Positions 29,561 to 39,623 of a stretch of DNA of 64,000 bases are shown one piece after another. The position numbers and the translations under genes were made by a program. The notes under the pieces were generated by a model. The model worked only from the letters and a program-made list of their open reading frames with translations. It had not been told where the DNA came from and ran no database searches. How positions within the stretch are numbered: the first letter of the stretch is position 1; each line of letters opens with the position of its first letter. Origin of the DNA: Rhodoluna limnophila. Its GTDB lineage: Bacteria; Actinomycetota; Actinomycetes; Actinomycetales; Microbacteriaceae. Location: the NCBI GenBank assembly GCA_945883505.1, contig CAMCXL010000001.1:124001-188000 (forward strand), in the 5' to 3' direction.

Positions 29561-30384
29561 AGATTCATCCCCTTTTCAAGTTCTGACTTTGCAGCGGCAA
29601 TACGCGAATCAAGTCCCGCTCTTGAATCCGAAGCAACTGATCTTGAAACACTGCAGATCAGATTGGTCTTCAGGCCACCAAATAATCTTCCTACCTCAGC
29701 AAGCTCAACACCTTGCGCTCCAAAGCCTGGCATCAGTATCGGTGTATTCGAAAAAGAATCTTGAGTAAGCCCGAGATCTGCAAGCTTAACAGTTGCGCCA
29801 ACCACGCAGCCAACCGAACCAAGGGCTGGCTCGTTGAGCGAACTCGCAAATGAGGCAACCAGACTAGAAATTGTCTTTCCTTCCCTTGAAGCTGCCTGAA
29901 TTTGCAAAGCCTCTGGATTTGATGTTGCGGCAAGCACAAAAACACCTTTTTGATTCTTCAGTGCTATCTCAATCGTTGGCCGCAAGCTTTCTATCCCAAG
30001 AAACGGACTTAGAGTTAGCGCATCGACTTGAAAGCTCGCCTCATTGGAAAGCCACGCTCTGGTATAGCCATCCATTGAGCTGCCGATGTCTCCGCGCTTA
30101 GCGTCAGCAATAACAACTAAACCAGCTTGCTTGGCTTCAATCATCACATCGGCTAGTGCAGCTAAGCCGGTTGGTCCGTACTGCTCAAAAAACGCAACCT
30201 GCGGTTTGATGATTCCTACCTGCCCAGCAGAAGCTTCCAAAACGGCCAAAGAAAACTGCTTGGCGCCACTTGCTGAATCGGGAAGTGACCAGCTTAGAAG
30301 CTGGTTGGCACTTGGATCGATACCAACGCAAAGCTGCCCGTAAACAGAGATTGCTTTAGAAAGACGTTCACCAAAACTAGACAC
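29557..30384 (-). CDS. pyrF: Orotidine 5'-phosphate decarboxylase (type 2)
   Basis: 275 aa from GTG at 30384, placed because AAGGCGG lies about 9 nt upstream in the end of carB and the protein then begins (M)[17 protein letters not shown], like its family. The open frame to 30435 runs deeper into carB. The group 2 active-site motif is [14 protein letters not shown], with a second segment, [11 protein letters not shown]. It decarboxylates OMP to UMP in the last step of the pathway encoded by this cluster. It overlaps the carB stop by 8 nt. Confidence 0.94.
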   Translation of the reverse strand: MSSFGERLSKAISVYGQLCVGIDPSANQLLSWSLPDSASGAKQFSLAVLEASAGQVGIIKPQVAFFEQYGPTGLAALADVMIEAKQAGLVVIADAKRGDIGSSMDGYTRAWLSNEASFQVDALTLSPFLGIESLRPTIEIALKNQKGVFVLAATSNPEALQIQAASREGKTISSLVASFASSLNEPALGSVGCVVGATVKLADLGLTQDSFSNTPILMPGFGAQGVELAEVGRLFGGLKTNLICSVSRSVASDSRAGLDSRIAAAKSELEKGMNL

Positions 30385-33300
30385 CGAGTGCCGCCTTGCG
30401 ATCTGCGGCATGCTCCTGGAGTGATCTAACGTCAAAAGGTCCAGCGATTACTGCTTCAAATGAGCCGATGGCGCAACTTAGCTGAGCCAGGGTTGTAAAT
30501 ATTGGCTTGTCTGCGGCGGTAGTTGCTGCACGAATCTCATATCCATCTTTTCTTGCAGCAGACCCAGTTGGGGTGTTCACAACGACATCAACTTCACCAG
30601 CCGTGATTAGGTCAACAATTGTTGGACCTTCAGTAGCCGAAGAGCCCTCGCTGTGCTTCCTGACGGCTTTTGTATTGATTCCATGGCGTTGCAAAATCTG
30701 CGCCGTACCAGCGGTTGCCAGGATCTCATAGCCAAGCTGATCGAGTCTTCGAACGGCAAGGAGCATCTGTGGCTTATCGCGGTCGGCTACCGAGATAAAG
30801 ATTCTTCCCTTGGTGGGCAGTGAGCTACCGGCAGCAGCTTGTGACTTTGCAAACGCCTTTGGAAAGTCCACGTCGATGCCCATGACTTCACCGGTTGATC
30901 TCATCTCGGGCCCAAGCAAGGAATCGACGTATCTGCCATCGGGTGTGGCAAAGCGCTTGAACGGCAGCACCGCTTCCTTAACCGAAATTTGAGAATTCGC
31001 AGGAATGTATGTTCCATCAAGTCTTGGCAGGTGGCCTTCGTTGATTAGTTCCGCTATCGTCTTTCCAACCATCACGAGTGAGGCCGCTTTTGCCAATGTG
31101 ATACCAAGGGCCTTGGATACAAAAGGAACAGTTCTCGATGCCCTTGGGTTCGCCTCCAAGACATAGAGCACATCAGCTGCAAGAGCAAACTGGACATTTA
31201 GTAGGCCCCTTACTCCTACCCCCTTGGCAATCTTCTCGGTTGCCTCGCGAACTCTGGAAATCTGAGAGTCGCTGAGTGTAATCGGTGGCAGTGTGCAACT
31301 AGAGTCACCGGAATGAATTCCGGCTTCCTCGATGTGCTCCATAACTCCACCAACATAAAGTTCGGTTCCGTCATAGAGCGCGTCGATGTCGATTTCGATG
31401 GCGTCGTCCAGGAATCGATCAACCAAGAGCGGATGCTCTGGCCCAACAATTGCCTGGTCCTCGATGCGTCTAAAGTAATCGTCCATTCCTTCTGGCTCGT
31501 AGACAATCTCCATCCCTCTACCACCGAGCACATATGAAGGTCTTACCAAAACTGGGAAACCAATCCGATCAGCGATGACTTTAGCCTCGGCCAGAGTTGT
31601 TGCGGTGCCGTTGGCTGGAGCCAGAAGTCCGGCCTTATCTAGGATCTTGGAGAACGAGCCGCGCTCCTCAGCCAGGTCTATGGCATCAGGCGGGGTTCCA
31701 AGAATCGGAACTCCGGCTTTCTTGAGTCCCTGAGCCAAGCCCAGGGCTGTCTGCCCGCCGAGTTGGACAACAACGCCAACTATTTCACCGGAAGCTTGCT
31801 CCGCGTGAATTACCTCGAGGACATCCTCCAAGGTGAGAGGTTCGAAGTAGAGCCGATCAGAAGTGTCATAGTCAGTAGAGACAGTTTCAGGGTTGCAGTT
31901 GATCATGATGGTCTCGAAACCGGCATCTGAAAGCGCGAAGGAAGCATGCACACAGGAGTAATCGAACTCGACTCCCTGGCCAATTCGGTTGGGCCCAGAA
32001 CCCAGGATGATTACCTTCTTACGATCTGAGGCAACAACCTCCGTTTCTTGTTCATAAGTTGAGTAGTGGTAGGGAGTAAGAGCCGGAAACTCTCCAGCAC
32101 AGGTGTCTACGGTCTTGAACACTGGACGTAGTCCCATTTCGTGACGCAAACTTCTAACGTCTTGTTCAGAAAGCCTTCGAAGTTCAGCGATCTGGTGATC
32201 GCTAAACCCGTGCATTTTGCCAAGTTTTATAAGCTCTGGGGTTAGATCAACCGTATCTTTGATCTGGGTGGCGACTTCGTTGATTAGGACGATTTGGTCA
32301 AGAAACCAAGGGTCGATTTTGGTGGCTTCGAAAACCTGCTCAATAGACGCACCCTTATAAAGTGCCTGCTGAACATCGACTATGCGTCCATCAGTTGGGC
32401 GCCTAATTGAAACTAGAAGGTCCTTGACAGGAACAACCGTGTGGTTCCAGTGGAATGAAGAGCCGCGCTTTTCAAGCGATCTCAGGGCTTTTTGTAGAGC
32501 TTGGGAGAAGGTTCGCCCGATTGCCATAGCTTCGCCAACAGATTTCATTGTGGTGGTAAGTGTTGGATCAGCAGCCGGGAACTTCTCGAATGCAAATCTC
32601 GGAACCTTCACCACTACGTAGTCCAAAGTGGGCTCAAAACTGGCTGGCGTCACTTTTGTTATGTCGTTTGGAATCTCATCAAGCGTGTATCCAACGGCGA
32701 GCTTGGCAGCAATCTTTGCAATCGGGAACCCGGTAGCTTTTGAGGCAAGTGCCGAAGATCTGCTAACTCGAGGGTTCATCTCGATTACGATGACACGTCC
32801 GGTTTCGGGATTTACAGCGAACTGAATGTTGCAGCCACCGGTATCCACCCCAACGTCGCGAATAATCTGGATGGAAATATCCCTTAGATTCTGGTACTCG
32901 CGGTCCGTAAGCGTTAGCGCCGGAGCCACCGTGATTGAGTCGCCGGTATGTACGCCAACCGGGTCAACGTTCTCAATTGAACAAACCACAACAGCGTTGT
33001 CGTTTTTGTCGCGCATCAGCTCAAGCTCATACTCTTTCCATCCCATGATTGACTCTTCGAGTAGCACCTCAGTGGTTGGACTGGCCTGCAGTCCTGCCGT
33101 GGCAATCCGAATCAGTTCAGTCTCGTTGTAGGCAAATCCGGAGCCAAGACCTCCCATGGTGAAAGATGGCCTGACAACCAGCGGGTAACCAAGTTTTTTG
33201 GCACCTGCCAGAATCTCATCGATGTTCTTGGCAATTACTGATTTTGCAACGTCTGCTCCAGCATCCAAGACAAGTTGCTTGAAAGACTGCCTGTCTTCAC

Positions 33301-33676
33301 CGGCCTTGATGGCAGCGATGTTGGCGCCGATTAGTTCGACGTTGTACTTTTCCAGAATTCCCAACTCGTGCAGCTGCATTGCAGCGTTCAAGGCGGTCTG
33401 ACCACCTAGCGTTGGCAAAATCGCGTCAGGCTTTTCCTTCGCGATAATCGCTTCAATCACCTGTGCGGTTATTGGCTCAACGTATGTTGCATCGGCAAAG
33501 TCTGGGTCGGTCATGATCGTAGCGGGGTTTGAATTCACCAGAATCACCCGGATACCCTCGGCCCTTAGAACTCTGCAGGCCTGGGTGCCGGAGTAATCAA
33601 ACTCACATGCTTGACCGATAACAATTGGACCGGAGCCGATAACTAGAACGCTCTTTAGATCTTGTCTAAGCGGCAT
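30377..33676 (-). CDS. carB: Carbamoyl-phosphate synthase large subunit
   Basis: 1099 aa, full length. Two homologous ATP-grasp halves are visible: the first begins [20 protein letters not shown] and the second has [20 protein letters not shown] near residue 565. The MGS-like allosteric domain closes the protein (about 945-1099). It makes carbamoyl phosphate from bicarbonate, ATP and ammonia from CarA, for both pyrimidine and arginine synthesis. The start overlaps the carA stop (TAATG). Confidence 0.98.
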   Translation of the reverse strand: MPLRQDLKSVLVIGSGPIVIGQACEFDYSGTQACRVLRAEGIRVILVNSNPATIMTDPDFADATYVEPITAQVIEAIIAKEKPDAILPTLGGQTALNAAMQLHELGILEKYNVELIGANIAAIKAGEDRQSFKQLVLDAGADVAKSVIAKNIDEILAGAKKLGYPLVVRPSFTMGGLGSGFAYNETELIRIATAGLQASPTTEVLLEESIMGWKEYELELMRDKNDNAVVVCSIENVDPVGVHTGDSITVAPALTLTDREYQNLRDISIQIIRDVGVDTGGCNIQFAVNPETGRVIVIEMNPRVSRSSALASKATGFPIAKIAAKLAVGYTLDEIPNDITKVTPASFEPTLDYVVVKVPRFAFEKFPAADPTLTTTMKSVGEAMAIGRTFSQALQKALRSLEKRGSSFHWNHTVVPVKDLLVSIRRPTDGRIVDVQQALYKGASIEQVFEATKIDPWFLDQIVLINEVATQIKDTVDLTPELIKLGKMHGFSDHQIAELRRLSEQDVRSLRHEMGLRPVFKTVDTCAGEFPALTPYHYSTYEQETEVVASDRKKVIILGSGPNRIGQGVEFDYSCVHASFALSDAGFETIMINCNPETVSTDYDTSDRLYFEPLTLEDVLEVIHAEQASGEIVGVVVQLGGQTALGLAQGLKKAGVPILGTPPDAIDLAEERGSFSKILDKAGLLAPANGTATTLAEAKVIADRIGFPVLVRPSYVLGGRGMEIVYEPEGMDDYFRRIEDQAIVGPEHPLLVDRFLDDAIEIDIDALYDGTELYVGGVMEHIEEAGIHSGDSSCTLPPITLSDSQISRVREATEKIAKGVGVRGLLNVQFALAADVLYVLEANPRASRTVPFVSKALGITLAKAASLVMVGKTIAELINEGHLPRLDGTYIPANSQISVKEAVLPFKRFATPDGRYVDSLLGPEMRSTGEVMGIDVDFPKAFAKSQAAAGSSLPTKGRIFISVADRDKPQMLLAVRRLDQLGYEILATAGTAQILQRHGINTKAVRKHSEGSSATEGPTIVDLITAGEVDVVVNTPTGSAARKDGYEIRAATTAADKPIFTTLAQLSCAIGSFEAVIAGPFDVRSLQEHAADRKAALGV

Positions 33677-34815
33677 TAGTTTGCTCCCCTGCGGGTTGTG
33701 ATCATTGTTGTGAGTCGATCAAACAGGTAGTTGGAATCATGTGGGCCAGCTGCTGCCTCTGGGTGATACTGAACCGAGAAGGCCGGAATGTCGATGCACT
33801 CAAGACCTTCTACGCAATCGTCGTTGAGGTTGATGTGTGAAACTCGAACTTTGCCAAAGCCTGCCGGGGACAATACTTCCTCACCGGCTTCGCCGCCTGG
33901 GACCCGCACGGCGAATCCGTGGTTGTGTGCGGTCACTTCAACTCTTCCAGTTGTCCTGTCGAGAATTGGTTGGTTGATGCCGCGGTGACCAAACGCCAGC
34001 TTGTAGGTGTCAAAGCCCAGTGCCCTACCTAAGAGTTGATTCCCAAAACAGATTCCGAAAAACGGAATTCGGCGCTCAAGGATCTGCCTAAGCAATCTAA
34101 CCTGAGCCTCAGAGGCGCTCGGGTCGCCAGGTCCATTAGAGAAAAACACCGCGTCAGGCTGAGCCGCAAGCACCGTGTCGATGTTTGCAGAGGCTGGAAG
34201 CACTGTCACCACCAGACCGCGATTAATCATGTGATCAATTGTGGAGCGCTTGATACCAAGGTCTAAAATTGCAACCCGCCCAACAAACTGCCCCATGTGC
34301 GGGACTTCATAAGTATCAGGGGTGGTCACTGTTGAGCTAAGTGATAGCCCAGACATTTCCGGGGCCTCTTTCACTATCTCTAGCAATCGATCTATTGGCT
34401 GATCCGCTCTGGGTCCTGAAAAGATTCCTGCTCGCATAGCCCCAAGAGATCTGATGTGACGGGTAAGCGCCCGGGTGTCTATGCCACTGATTCCAACAAC
34501 AAAGTTGTCTTGCAACTCATCGTCCAAAGACCTCTCTGCTCGAAAATTCGAAACAATTCTGGATGGCTCCCTGACCACATAACCTGAAACCCAAATCCGG
34601 TTCGACTCCTGATCTCTGGTGTTCACTCCGGTTATCCCAATGTGTGGCGCGGTTTGAACAACTATCTGCCCGGCGTAAGAAGGGTCAGTAAGTGTCTCTT
34701 GATAACCGGTCATTCCGGTGGCAAAGACAATCTCCCCGAGAGTCTGGCCTAGAGCCCCGTAGGCGGCTCCGTCAAAGACTTTTCCGTCCTCAAGAACCAG
34801 TTTCGCTGTTGACAT
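33676..34815 (-). CDS. carA: Carbamoyl-phosphate synthase small subunit
   Basis: 379 aa. The N-terminal CPSase domain ([15 protein letters not shown] onwards) is followed by the class I glutaminase domain with nucleophile Cys in [16 protein letters not shown] and the His/Glu pair in [13 protein letters not shown]. It supplies ammonia from glutamine to CarB. It begins 4 nt after the PH-like membrane protein gene. Confidence 0.97.
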   Translation of the reverse strand: MSTAKLVLEDGKVFDGAAYGALGQTLGEIVFATGMTGYQETLTDPSYAGQIVVQTAPHIGITGVNTRDQESNRIWVSGYVVREPSRIVSNFRAERSLDDELQDNFVVGISGIDTRALTRHIRSLGAMRAGIFSGPRADQPIDRLLEIVKEAPEMSGLSLSSTVTTPDTYEVPHMGQFVGRVAILDLGIKRSTIDHMINRGLVVTVLPASANIDTVLAAQPDAVFFSNGPGDPSASEAQVRLLRQILERRIPFFGICFGNQLLGRALGFDTYKLAFGHRGINQPILDRTTGRVEVTAHNHGFAVRVPGGEAGEEVLSPAGFGKVRVSHINLNDDCVEGLECIDIPAFSVQYHPEAAAGPHDSNYLFDRLTTMITTRRGAN

Positions 34816-34819
34816 TTTT

Positions 34820-35296
34820 CTAGGCCACCATTTCCTTTAGTTGAGAAAGCACAGTCGAACGCTCTGACGCTCCGACAAACCTAAGGTGGGTCTCTAAAGA
34901 GGTGCCACCAAGATCCCATTGAATTGACACCAGACCGTCTTTCTCAACAGCTTTGTCAATTACCGCGGTAGTTTGGCTAACCCCCAACAACTGATCGGAT
35001 GGAATCAGAAAGTTCTTCTCGCCGGTTCGATAGATGGCCACTCCGGAATCAGACACCAAGATGCTGGCTTTTCCACGGTGTGCAAGCCCGTGGGCTACTA
35101 CTCGATCGAGCGGTCTACCTGCGAATGTGGTTGCTACGTAGAACGCAGTCTGTCCTTTAGCATCACCGGCTAAGAACCTCGGCTCCTGGATAACTGACTC
35201 CTGCTTACGAATCCGAGAAACCCAAGACCAGAAGGCAAAAAGAACCAGCAGCGTAAAGATTGCAAGTGCTATTAGCCCAACCTGATAAGTCTGCAT
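34820..35296 (-). CDS. Membrane-anchored PH-like protein of the pyr operon
   Basis: 158 aa. One N-terminal membrane segment (about residues 5-26, [19 protein letters not shown]) is followed by a soluble domain of alternating beta strands (about 45-150) with a C-terminal helix, resembling a bacterial PH-like fold. No catalytic motif is seen. A gene of this kind lies between pyrC and carA in many actinobacteria (Rv1382 in M. tuberculosis, annotated as a possible export protein). Its conserved place suggests a link to the pathway, but no role is known to me. It overlaps pyrC by one nt. Confidence 0.75.
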   Translation of the reverse strand: MQTYQVGLIALAIFTLLVLFAFWSWVSRIRKQESVIQEPRFLAGDAKGQTAFYVATTFAGRPLDRVVAHGLAHRGKASILVSDSGVAIYRTGEKNFLIPSDQLLGVSQTTAVIDKAVEKDGLVSIQWDLGGTSLETHLRFVGASERSTVLSQLKEMVA

Positions 35297-36591
35297 CAGA
35301 GAGCGCTCCTTTCAACGATTTGCCGGTTCCTATAACTAAATTGTCCGTCATAAATGGTGTGCACAACTCCACCCGTGAAGGATCGGCCGACGTACGGGTT
35401 ATTCTCACTCATGCTTTGGGTCTTGGACTCAACCTGAGTCTTGAACTCTGGGTCAACGAGAGTCAAGTTGGCAACTTTCCCAACGCTTAGGTAGGTGCCC
35501 TGATCGGTCAATCCACTAATTGCGGACGCGTTTGTCGAAAGAACTTCAGCCAGCCTTTCGAAACTGGATTCCCCGGAATCGATTAGCACCTGCTGGGCAA
35601 TCGAATAGGCCGACTCAAGACCAACCATTCCAAATGCAGCACTTGCCCAATCCGTGTCTTTCGACTCTTTTGGGTGAGGTGCATGGTCGGTGGCAATAAC
35701 ATCGATAGTTCCATCAACAAGGCCCGCCCTAAGGGCGTCAACATCCGACTGCTTTCGAAGTGGGGGGTTCACCTTGTAAATCGGATCATATCCAGAAGCA
35801 AGATCTTCGGTCAGCAACAGGTGATGTGGGGTCACCTCAGCGCTAACTCTGATGCCGCGAAGCTTGGCTTGCCGAATTAGCTCGACTGAGCCAGCGGTTG
35901 AGACGTGACAAACGTGCAATCTTGAAGAGGTAAGTTCAGTCAGCATCAGATCCCGAGCGATGATGGCCTCTTCAGCAACGCCGGGCCAGCCAGCTAGTCC
36001 AAGCTTTGCTGACAGGGCTCCCTCGTTCATCTGAGCGTTTACGGTTAGCCTTGGCTCTTGCGCGTGCTGGGCAACAACTCCATCAAATGCCTTTACATAT
36101 TCCAGGGCCCGTCTCATCAGAGCCGGATCGTGCACGCAGTTCCCGTCGTCGCTAAAAATTCTTACTCGGGCTTTGGATTGAGCCATGGCTCCCAATTCTG
36201 CAAGCTGCTCGCCCTTTAGACCGACTGTGACGGCTCCGATTGGTTGAACATGAACTAACCCGGCATCCTCTCCAAGCCTTGCCACCTGCTCGACAACTCC
36301 TGCGGTGTCAGCAACTGGAAATGTGTTTGCCATGGCGTGAATTGCTGTGAAGCCTCCAGCGGCCGCTGCCCTCGAGCCGGAAGCTACGGTCTCGGACTGC
36401 TCAAAACCCGGTTCGCGAAGGTGGGTGTGCAAATCAACAAAGCCTGGCAACACTGTTAAGCCAGAGCAGTCAATCTTCTCGTGCTCTACTCCCAAAGCAG
36501 GCTTCTCGACGATTGCGCCGTCCTCGATCACAACATCGACGCTCTTACCAAATACATCGGTTGCGCTTTGCAGAATGTAGTTTCTAGGCAT
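35296..36591 (-). CDS. pyrC: Dihydroorotase
   Basis: 431 aa from ATG at 36591 ([16 protein letters not shown]), with AGGAG about 9 nt upstream. The longer frame to 36702 lies inside pyrB and reads Cys-rich nonsense. The metal-binding motif is [10 protein letters not shown] and the second is [14 protein letters not shown]. It cyclises N-carbamoyl-aspartate to dihydroorotate. The start overlaps the pyrB stop by 8 nt (ATGCCTAG). Confidence 0.96.
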   Translation of the reverse strand: MPRNYILQSATDVFGKSVDVVIEDGAIVEKPALGVEHEKIDCSGLTVLPGFVDLHTHLREPGFEQSETVASGSRAAAAGGFTAIHAMANTFPVADTAGVVEQVARLGEDAGLVHVQPIGAVTVGLKGEQLAELGAMAQSKARVRIFSDDGNCVHDPALMRRALEYVKAFDGVVAQHAQEPRLTVNAQMNEGALSAKLGLAGWPGVAEEAIIARDLMLTELTSSRLHVCHVSTAGSVELIRQAKLRGIRVSAEVTPHHLLLTEDLASGYDPIYKVNPPLRKQSDVDALRAGLVDGTIDVIATDHAPHPKESKDTDWASAAFGMVGLESAYSIAQQVLIDSGESSFERLAEVLSTNASAISGLTDQGTYLSVGKVANLTLVDPEFKTQVESKTQSMSENNPYVGRSFTGGVVHTIYDGQFSYRNRQIVERSAL

Positions 36592-37531
36592 TTTCTTTCT
36601 CTCCTGACAGCAATGAGTACAGCACGGCCATGCGCACCGAAACGCCGTTTCTAACCTGATGCAAGACTTTCGAGTTTTTGCTGTCGGCGCTTGCGGCATC
36701 AATCTCGAGCCCGCGGTTCATCGGGCCGGGGTGAAGCACGATCGTCTTATCATCAAGTGCGGACAGTCTGGATTTGTTGAGCCCCCACACTCTGGAATAT
36801 TCCCGCTCGGTTGGGAAAAATGATGCCGTCATGCGCTCCTGCTGCACTCTTAGCATCATGACAACATCTGGTTGGACTTGCCTGATTGCTTCGTCGAGTA
36901 GGTAGTGCACTCGTTCTTTCCCAACCAGTGAGCTAGGTGCAAGAGTTGCCGGCCCACACACGTGAACCTCGGCACCTAAAGTTGTCAGGAGCAATAGATT
37001 TGACCTTGCAACCCGGGAGTGCGAAATATCTCCAACTATCAACACCCGAACTCCTGCGAGGTCCTTGCCCCTAACGTCTTGGTTTAGGCTCTGTCTAATT
37101 GTCATGGCATCCAGCAGAGCTTGAGTTGGGTGTTCGTGAGAGCCATCACCGGCGTTAATGATCGATGAGTCAACCCAGTCGGTGTGAGCAAGCCGAAAAG
37201 CCGAGCCACTAGAAGAGTGTCGCAAGACAATGGCATCAGCACCCATGGCTTCCAGTGTCTGAGCGGTGTCTTTCAAAGACTCTCCCTTTGAGACCGAGGA
37301 GCCCTTGGCTGCGAAGTTAATTACATCGGCCGACAATCGCTTCGCCGCCAGCTCGAATGAGATTCTGGTTCTAGTGGAGTCCTCAAAGAAGAGATTCACA
37401 ACCGTCTTGCCCCGAAGAGTTGGCAACTTCTTGACCTCTCGGTCATTAACTTCAGCCATGTCCTCTGCGAGATCGAGCATTGCTACAGCCTCGTCGTGAC
37501 TAAAATCTGCCGCTGATAAGAGATGTCTCAC
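36584..37531 (-). CDS. pyrB: Aspartate carbamoyltransferase catalytic subunit
   Basis: 315 aa, GTG start at 37531 overlapping the pyrR stop (GTGA). The carbamoyl-phosphate loop is [19 protein letters not shown], the HPTQ motif is [12 protein letters not shown], and the aspartate-binding region has [10 protein letters not shown]. It condenses carbamoyl phosphate with aspartate. No PyrI regulatory subunit gene is nearby, as usual in actinobacteria; control is probably through PyrR. Confidence 0.97.
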   Translation of the reverse strand: MRHLLSAADFSHDEAVAMLDLAEDMAEVNDREVKKLPTLRGKTVVNLFFEDSTRTRISFELAAKRLSADVINFAAKGSSVSKGESLKDTAQTLEAMGADAIVLRHSSSGSAFRLAHTDWVDSSIINAGDGSHEHPTQALLDAMTIRQSLNQDVRGKDLAGVRVLIVGDISHSRVARSNLLLLTTLGAEVHVCGPATLAPSSLVGKERVHYLLDEAIRQVQPDVVMMLRVQQERMTASFFPTEREYSRVWGLNKSRLSALDDKTIVLHPGPMNRGLEIDAASADSKNSKVLHQVRNGVSVRMAVLYSLLSGEKENA

Positions 37532-38058
37532 GACTCGATCACCACCTCATCAACTCCGTCAGTTTCGGTTAGCTTGACCGCTATGTGCTCAACCGAAGAG
37601 GTTGGAAGATTCTTTCCAACAAAGTCGGCCCGAATTGGAAGCTCACGGTGGCCGCGATCTACCAGCACGGCAAGCAAGACAGCCTTCGGTCTACCGTGAT
37701 CATTCAACGCATCGAGAGCGGCCCGAACAGTTCTTCCGCTGTAAAGCACATCATCTACCAGCACCACTGTCGAACCAGTGATTCCAGTTGAAGGTACCGA
37801 AGTGACACCTGGCCCTCTTGTTGGTTGCTTGGCAAGGTCATCTCTATACAAAGTGACATCGAGGGAACCAACTTGAACTTCATGGCCGGAGTGCTTTTTG
37901 ATGACCGAGCTGATTCGCTCTGCTAGAAACACTCCCCTGGTTGGTATTCCAAGGAGTACAAGATTTTCTGCGCCGTGGTTGGCTTCAAGGATTTCGTGAG
38001 AGATGCGTGTAATAGCCCGAGATAGGTCATCGGCGCTCAAGACAGTGCGTTTTGACAA
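37528..38058 (-). CDS. pyrR: PyrR, pyrimidine operon regulator / uracil phosphoribosyltransferase
   Basis: 176 aa from TTG at 38058, giving (M)[16 protein letters not shown] perfect AAGGAGG (38067-38073) lies 8 nt upstream. The in-frame GTG at 38067 would overlap that Shine-Dalgarno, so I prefer the TTG. The PRPP motif is [18 protein letters not shown]. PyrR binds UMP and the pyr mRNA and represses pyr expression; many PyrR proteins also make UMP from uracil and PRPP. It heads the cluster pyrR-pyrB-pyrC-PH protein-carA-carB-pyrF, all overlapping or within 5 nt. A matching RNA element lies just upstream. Confidence 0.93.
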   Translation of the reverse strand: MSKRTVLSADDLSRAITRISHEILEANHGAENLVLLGIPTRGVFLAERISSVIKKHSGHEVQVGSLDVTLYRDDLAKQPTRGPGVTSVPSTGITGSTVVLVDDVLYSGRTVRAALDALNDHGRPKAVLLAVLVDRGHRELPIRADFVGKNLPTSSVEHIAVKLTETDGVDEVVIES

Positions 38059-38092
38059 AACGCCCACCTCCTTCTCCGCCTCACTGGACGGT
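38058..38092 (-). promoter_or_regulatory. PyrR-binding RNA hairpin and Shine-Dalgarno of pyrR
   Basis: On the minus-strand RNA, GUCCAGUGAGGC (38089-38078) matches the PyrR-binding consensus ARUCCNGNGAGGYU at 12 of 14 positions when the flanking bases are counted. It folds as a 5-bp stem (C91-G76, C90-G77, G89-C78, U88-G79, C87-G80) with the hexaloop CAGUGA, which fits the conserved CNGNGA loop. Two nt later comes AAGGAGG (38073-38067), then 8 nt to the TTG. UMP-bound PyrR at this hairpin would block ribosome access. This is the translational-repression arrangement known from Mycobacterium smegmatis, not the Bacillus attenuator. Confidence 0.75.
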
Positions 38093-38132
38093 CATTAAAG
38101 GATGTTGCTTGTAGAACAATAGCAGATTTGAG

Positions 38133-38552
38133 CTATTTTGCAGCCTTGGTGTTCGAAATCGCCGAGAGCAATCCGTTTACAAAAAGCCCTGACTCTTCGG
38201 TGGAATACTCCTTGGCCAGCTCCACGGCTTCAGAAATCGCCACTGGGTCGGGTACCTGCTCATTGAACAGGATCTCCCAGACCGCCACCCGCAAAATTGC
38301 GCGGTCCACAGCGGGCATGCGGTCAATTGACCACTTGTGGGAAAAAGATGCGATGCGCTCGTCAATCTCAGCGTGAAGCTCGGTAATCCCCGAAACAATC
38401 TCGCTGGCGTAGCCAACAATCTCGGCTTGGTTCTGCCGATCAACCTGCTCTAGTGCGGTTGCCTCAAGAAGGTCAACCGGGTTTTGCTTTCGCATGTCTG
38501 CGGCAAAAATGGCGTCCAGCGCCATCTTTCGAGACTTGGTTCGCGAACTCAA
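38133..38552 (-). CDS. nusB: Transcription antitermination protein NusB
   Basis: 139 aa, all-helical. TTG start at 38552, three nt past the efp stop, gives (M)SSRTKSRKMALDAIFAADMR, the family N-terminus; the inner ATG at 38525 would remove conserved basic residues. It binds the boxA RNA with NusE (S10) in rRNA antitermination. It is followed after about 74 nt by pyrR, the longest gap inside the 13-49 kb run. Confidence 0.94.
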   Translation of the reverse strand: MSSRTKSRKMALDAIFAADMRKQNPVDLLEATALEQVDRQNQAEIVGYASEIVSGITELHAEIDERIASFSHKWSIDRMPAVDRAILRVAVWEILFNEQVPDPVAISEAVELAKEYSTEESGLFVNGLLSAISNTKAAK

Positions 38553-38555
38553 TTG

Positions 38556-39119
38556 CTAGTCAGTTACTCGGCCGAGATACTCGCCGGTTCTCGTGTCGAC
38601 GCGAACCTTGACGTTTTGCTCAATGAATAGCGGCACTTGGATCTGCAAACCGGTTTCAACGGTTGCAGGCTTAGTGCCACCGCTTGAGCGGTCTCCCTGC
38701 AGTCCTGGTTCGGTGTAAGTGATCTCCAGCACAACTGAGGCTGGCAACTCAACATAGATTGGGTTTCCTTCGTAAACGGCCACTACCGCTTCCTGGTTCT
38801 CAAGCAGGTAGTTCTTACCGTCGCCAACGATCTCTTCAGAAAGACTCATCTGCTCGTAATTTTGGTTGTCCATGAACACATAGCTTGAGCCATCGTTGTA
38901 TAGATAGTTCATTTCACGCTTGTCTACGCTTGCGGTTTCGACCTTGACACCGGCGTTAAAGGTGCGCTCAACAACCTTTCCGGTTAGAACGTTCTTCAGC
39001 TTCGATCTAACGAATGCTGGTCCCTTTCCGGGTTTGACGTGCTGAAACTCAATGACAGTCCAGAGCTGGCCATCAATGTTTAGAACTAGTCCGTTTTTTA
39101 GGTCGTTTGAGGTTGCCAT
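38556..39119 (-). CDS. efp: Elongation factor P
   Basis: 187 aa, complete three-domain EF-P: KOW-like domain 1 (1-65), OB domain 2 (66-128) and OB domain 3 (129-187, with the signature near [11 protein letters not shown]-like [14 protein letters not shown]). The domain 1 tip loop reads KPGKGPAF, with K32 at the tip and P34 two residues later, the PGKGP subclass known from actinobacteria, which works without lysine modification in Corynebacterium. It relieves ribosome stalling at polyproline. It lies 59 nt after aroQ; a TAGAAT/TATAAA-rich stretch there could be a promoter, but no -35 fits well. Confidence 0.96.
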   Translation of the reverse strand: MATSNDLKNGLVLNIDGQLWTVIEFQHVKPGKGPAFVRSKLKNVLTGKVVERTFNAGVKVETASVDKREMNYLYNDGSSYVFMDNQNYEQMSLSEEIVGDGKNYLLENQEAVVAVYEGNPIYVELPASVVLEITYTEPGLQGDRSSGGTKPATVETGLQIQVPLFIEQNVKVRVDTRTGEYLGRVTD

Positions 39120-39178
39120 AAGTCGTGCGTACTCTAATTTCTTTATCTCGTGGATTGGATTTATATGATTCTAGCTGC

Positions 39179-39613
39179 TTAGCCAGCGAGTTGACGGAGG
39201 GCAAGCTTGTATGAATCGAAGCCAAAGCCCGCAATAACACCGCTTGCGCTAGCAGAAATCACGCTCTTGTGACGAAATTCCTCCCGCGCGTGAGGATTGG
39301 AAATATGAACCTCAATAAGTTTTGCACCGCTTGCCGTGTGAGCTTTACAGGCATCTGCCAGAGCGTAGGAATAGTGCGTGAAGGCTGCTGGGTTCAAGAT
39401 TATGTCGGTGCCCTTATCGGTGGCATCGTGAATCGCAGCCATCAAAACCGACTCAGAATCCGACTGCATTACAGAAATCTTCACCGAGAGTTCAGTAGCC
39501 AAAGACTCCAGCTGCTTAGTTAGCGCCTCCAAATTAAGGTCGCCATAGATCTCTGGTTCTCGCGAACCCAGCCGGCCCAAGTTTGGTCCGTTCAGCACTA
39601 GTACAGATTTCAT
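39179..39613 (-). CDS. aroQ: 3-Dehydroquinate dehydratase, type II
   Basis: 144 aa from ATG at 39613 (MKSVLVLNGPNLGRLGSREPE); the open frame upstream to 39715 is inside aroB and has no family support. The active-site Tyr is in EIYGDLNLEAL, the NPAAFTHYS motif is present and the HISNPHAREEFRHKS segment holds the catalytic His. It dehydrates 3-dehydroquinate to 3-dehydroshikimate. It follows aroB after 10 nt. Confidence 0.96.
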   Translation of the reverse strand: MKSVLVLNGPNLGRLGSREPEIYGDLNLEALTKQLESLATELSVKISVMQSDSESVLMAAIHDATDKGTDIILNPAAFTHYSYALADACKAHTASGAKLIEVHISNPHAREEFRHKSVISASASGVIAGFGFDSYKLALRQLAG

Positions 39614-39623
39614 GAACTTCAGC

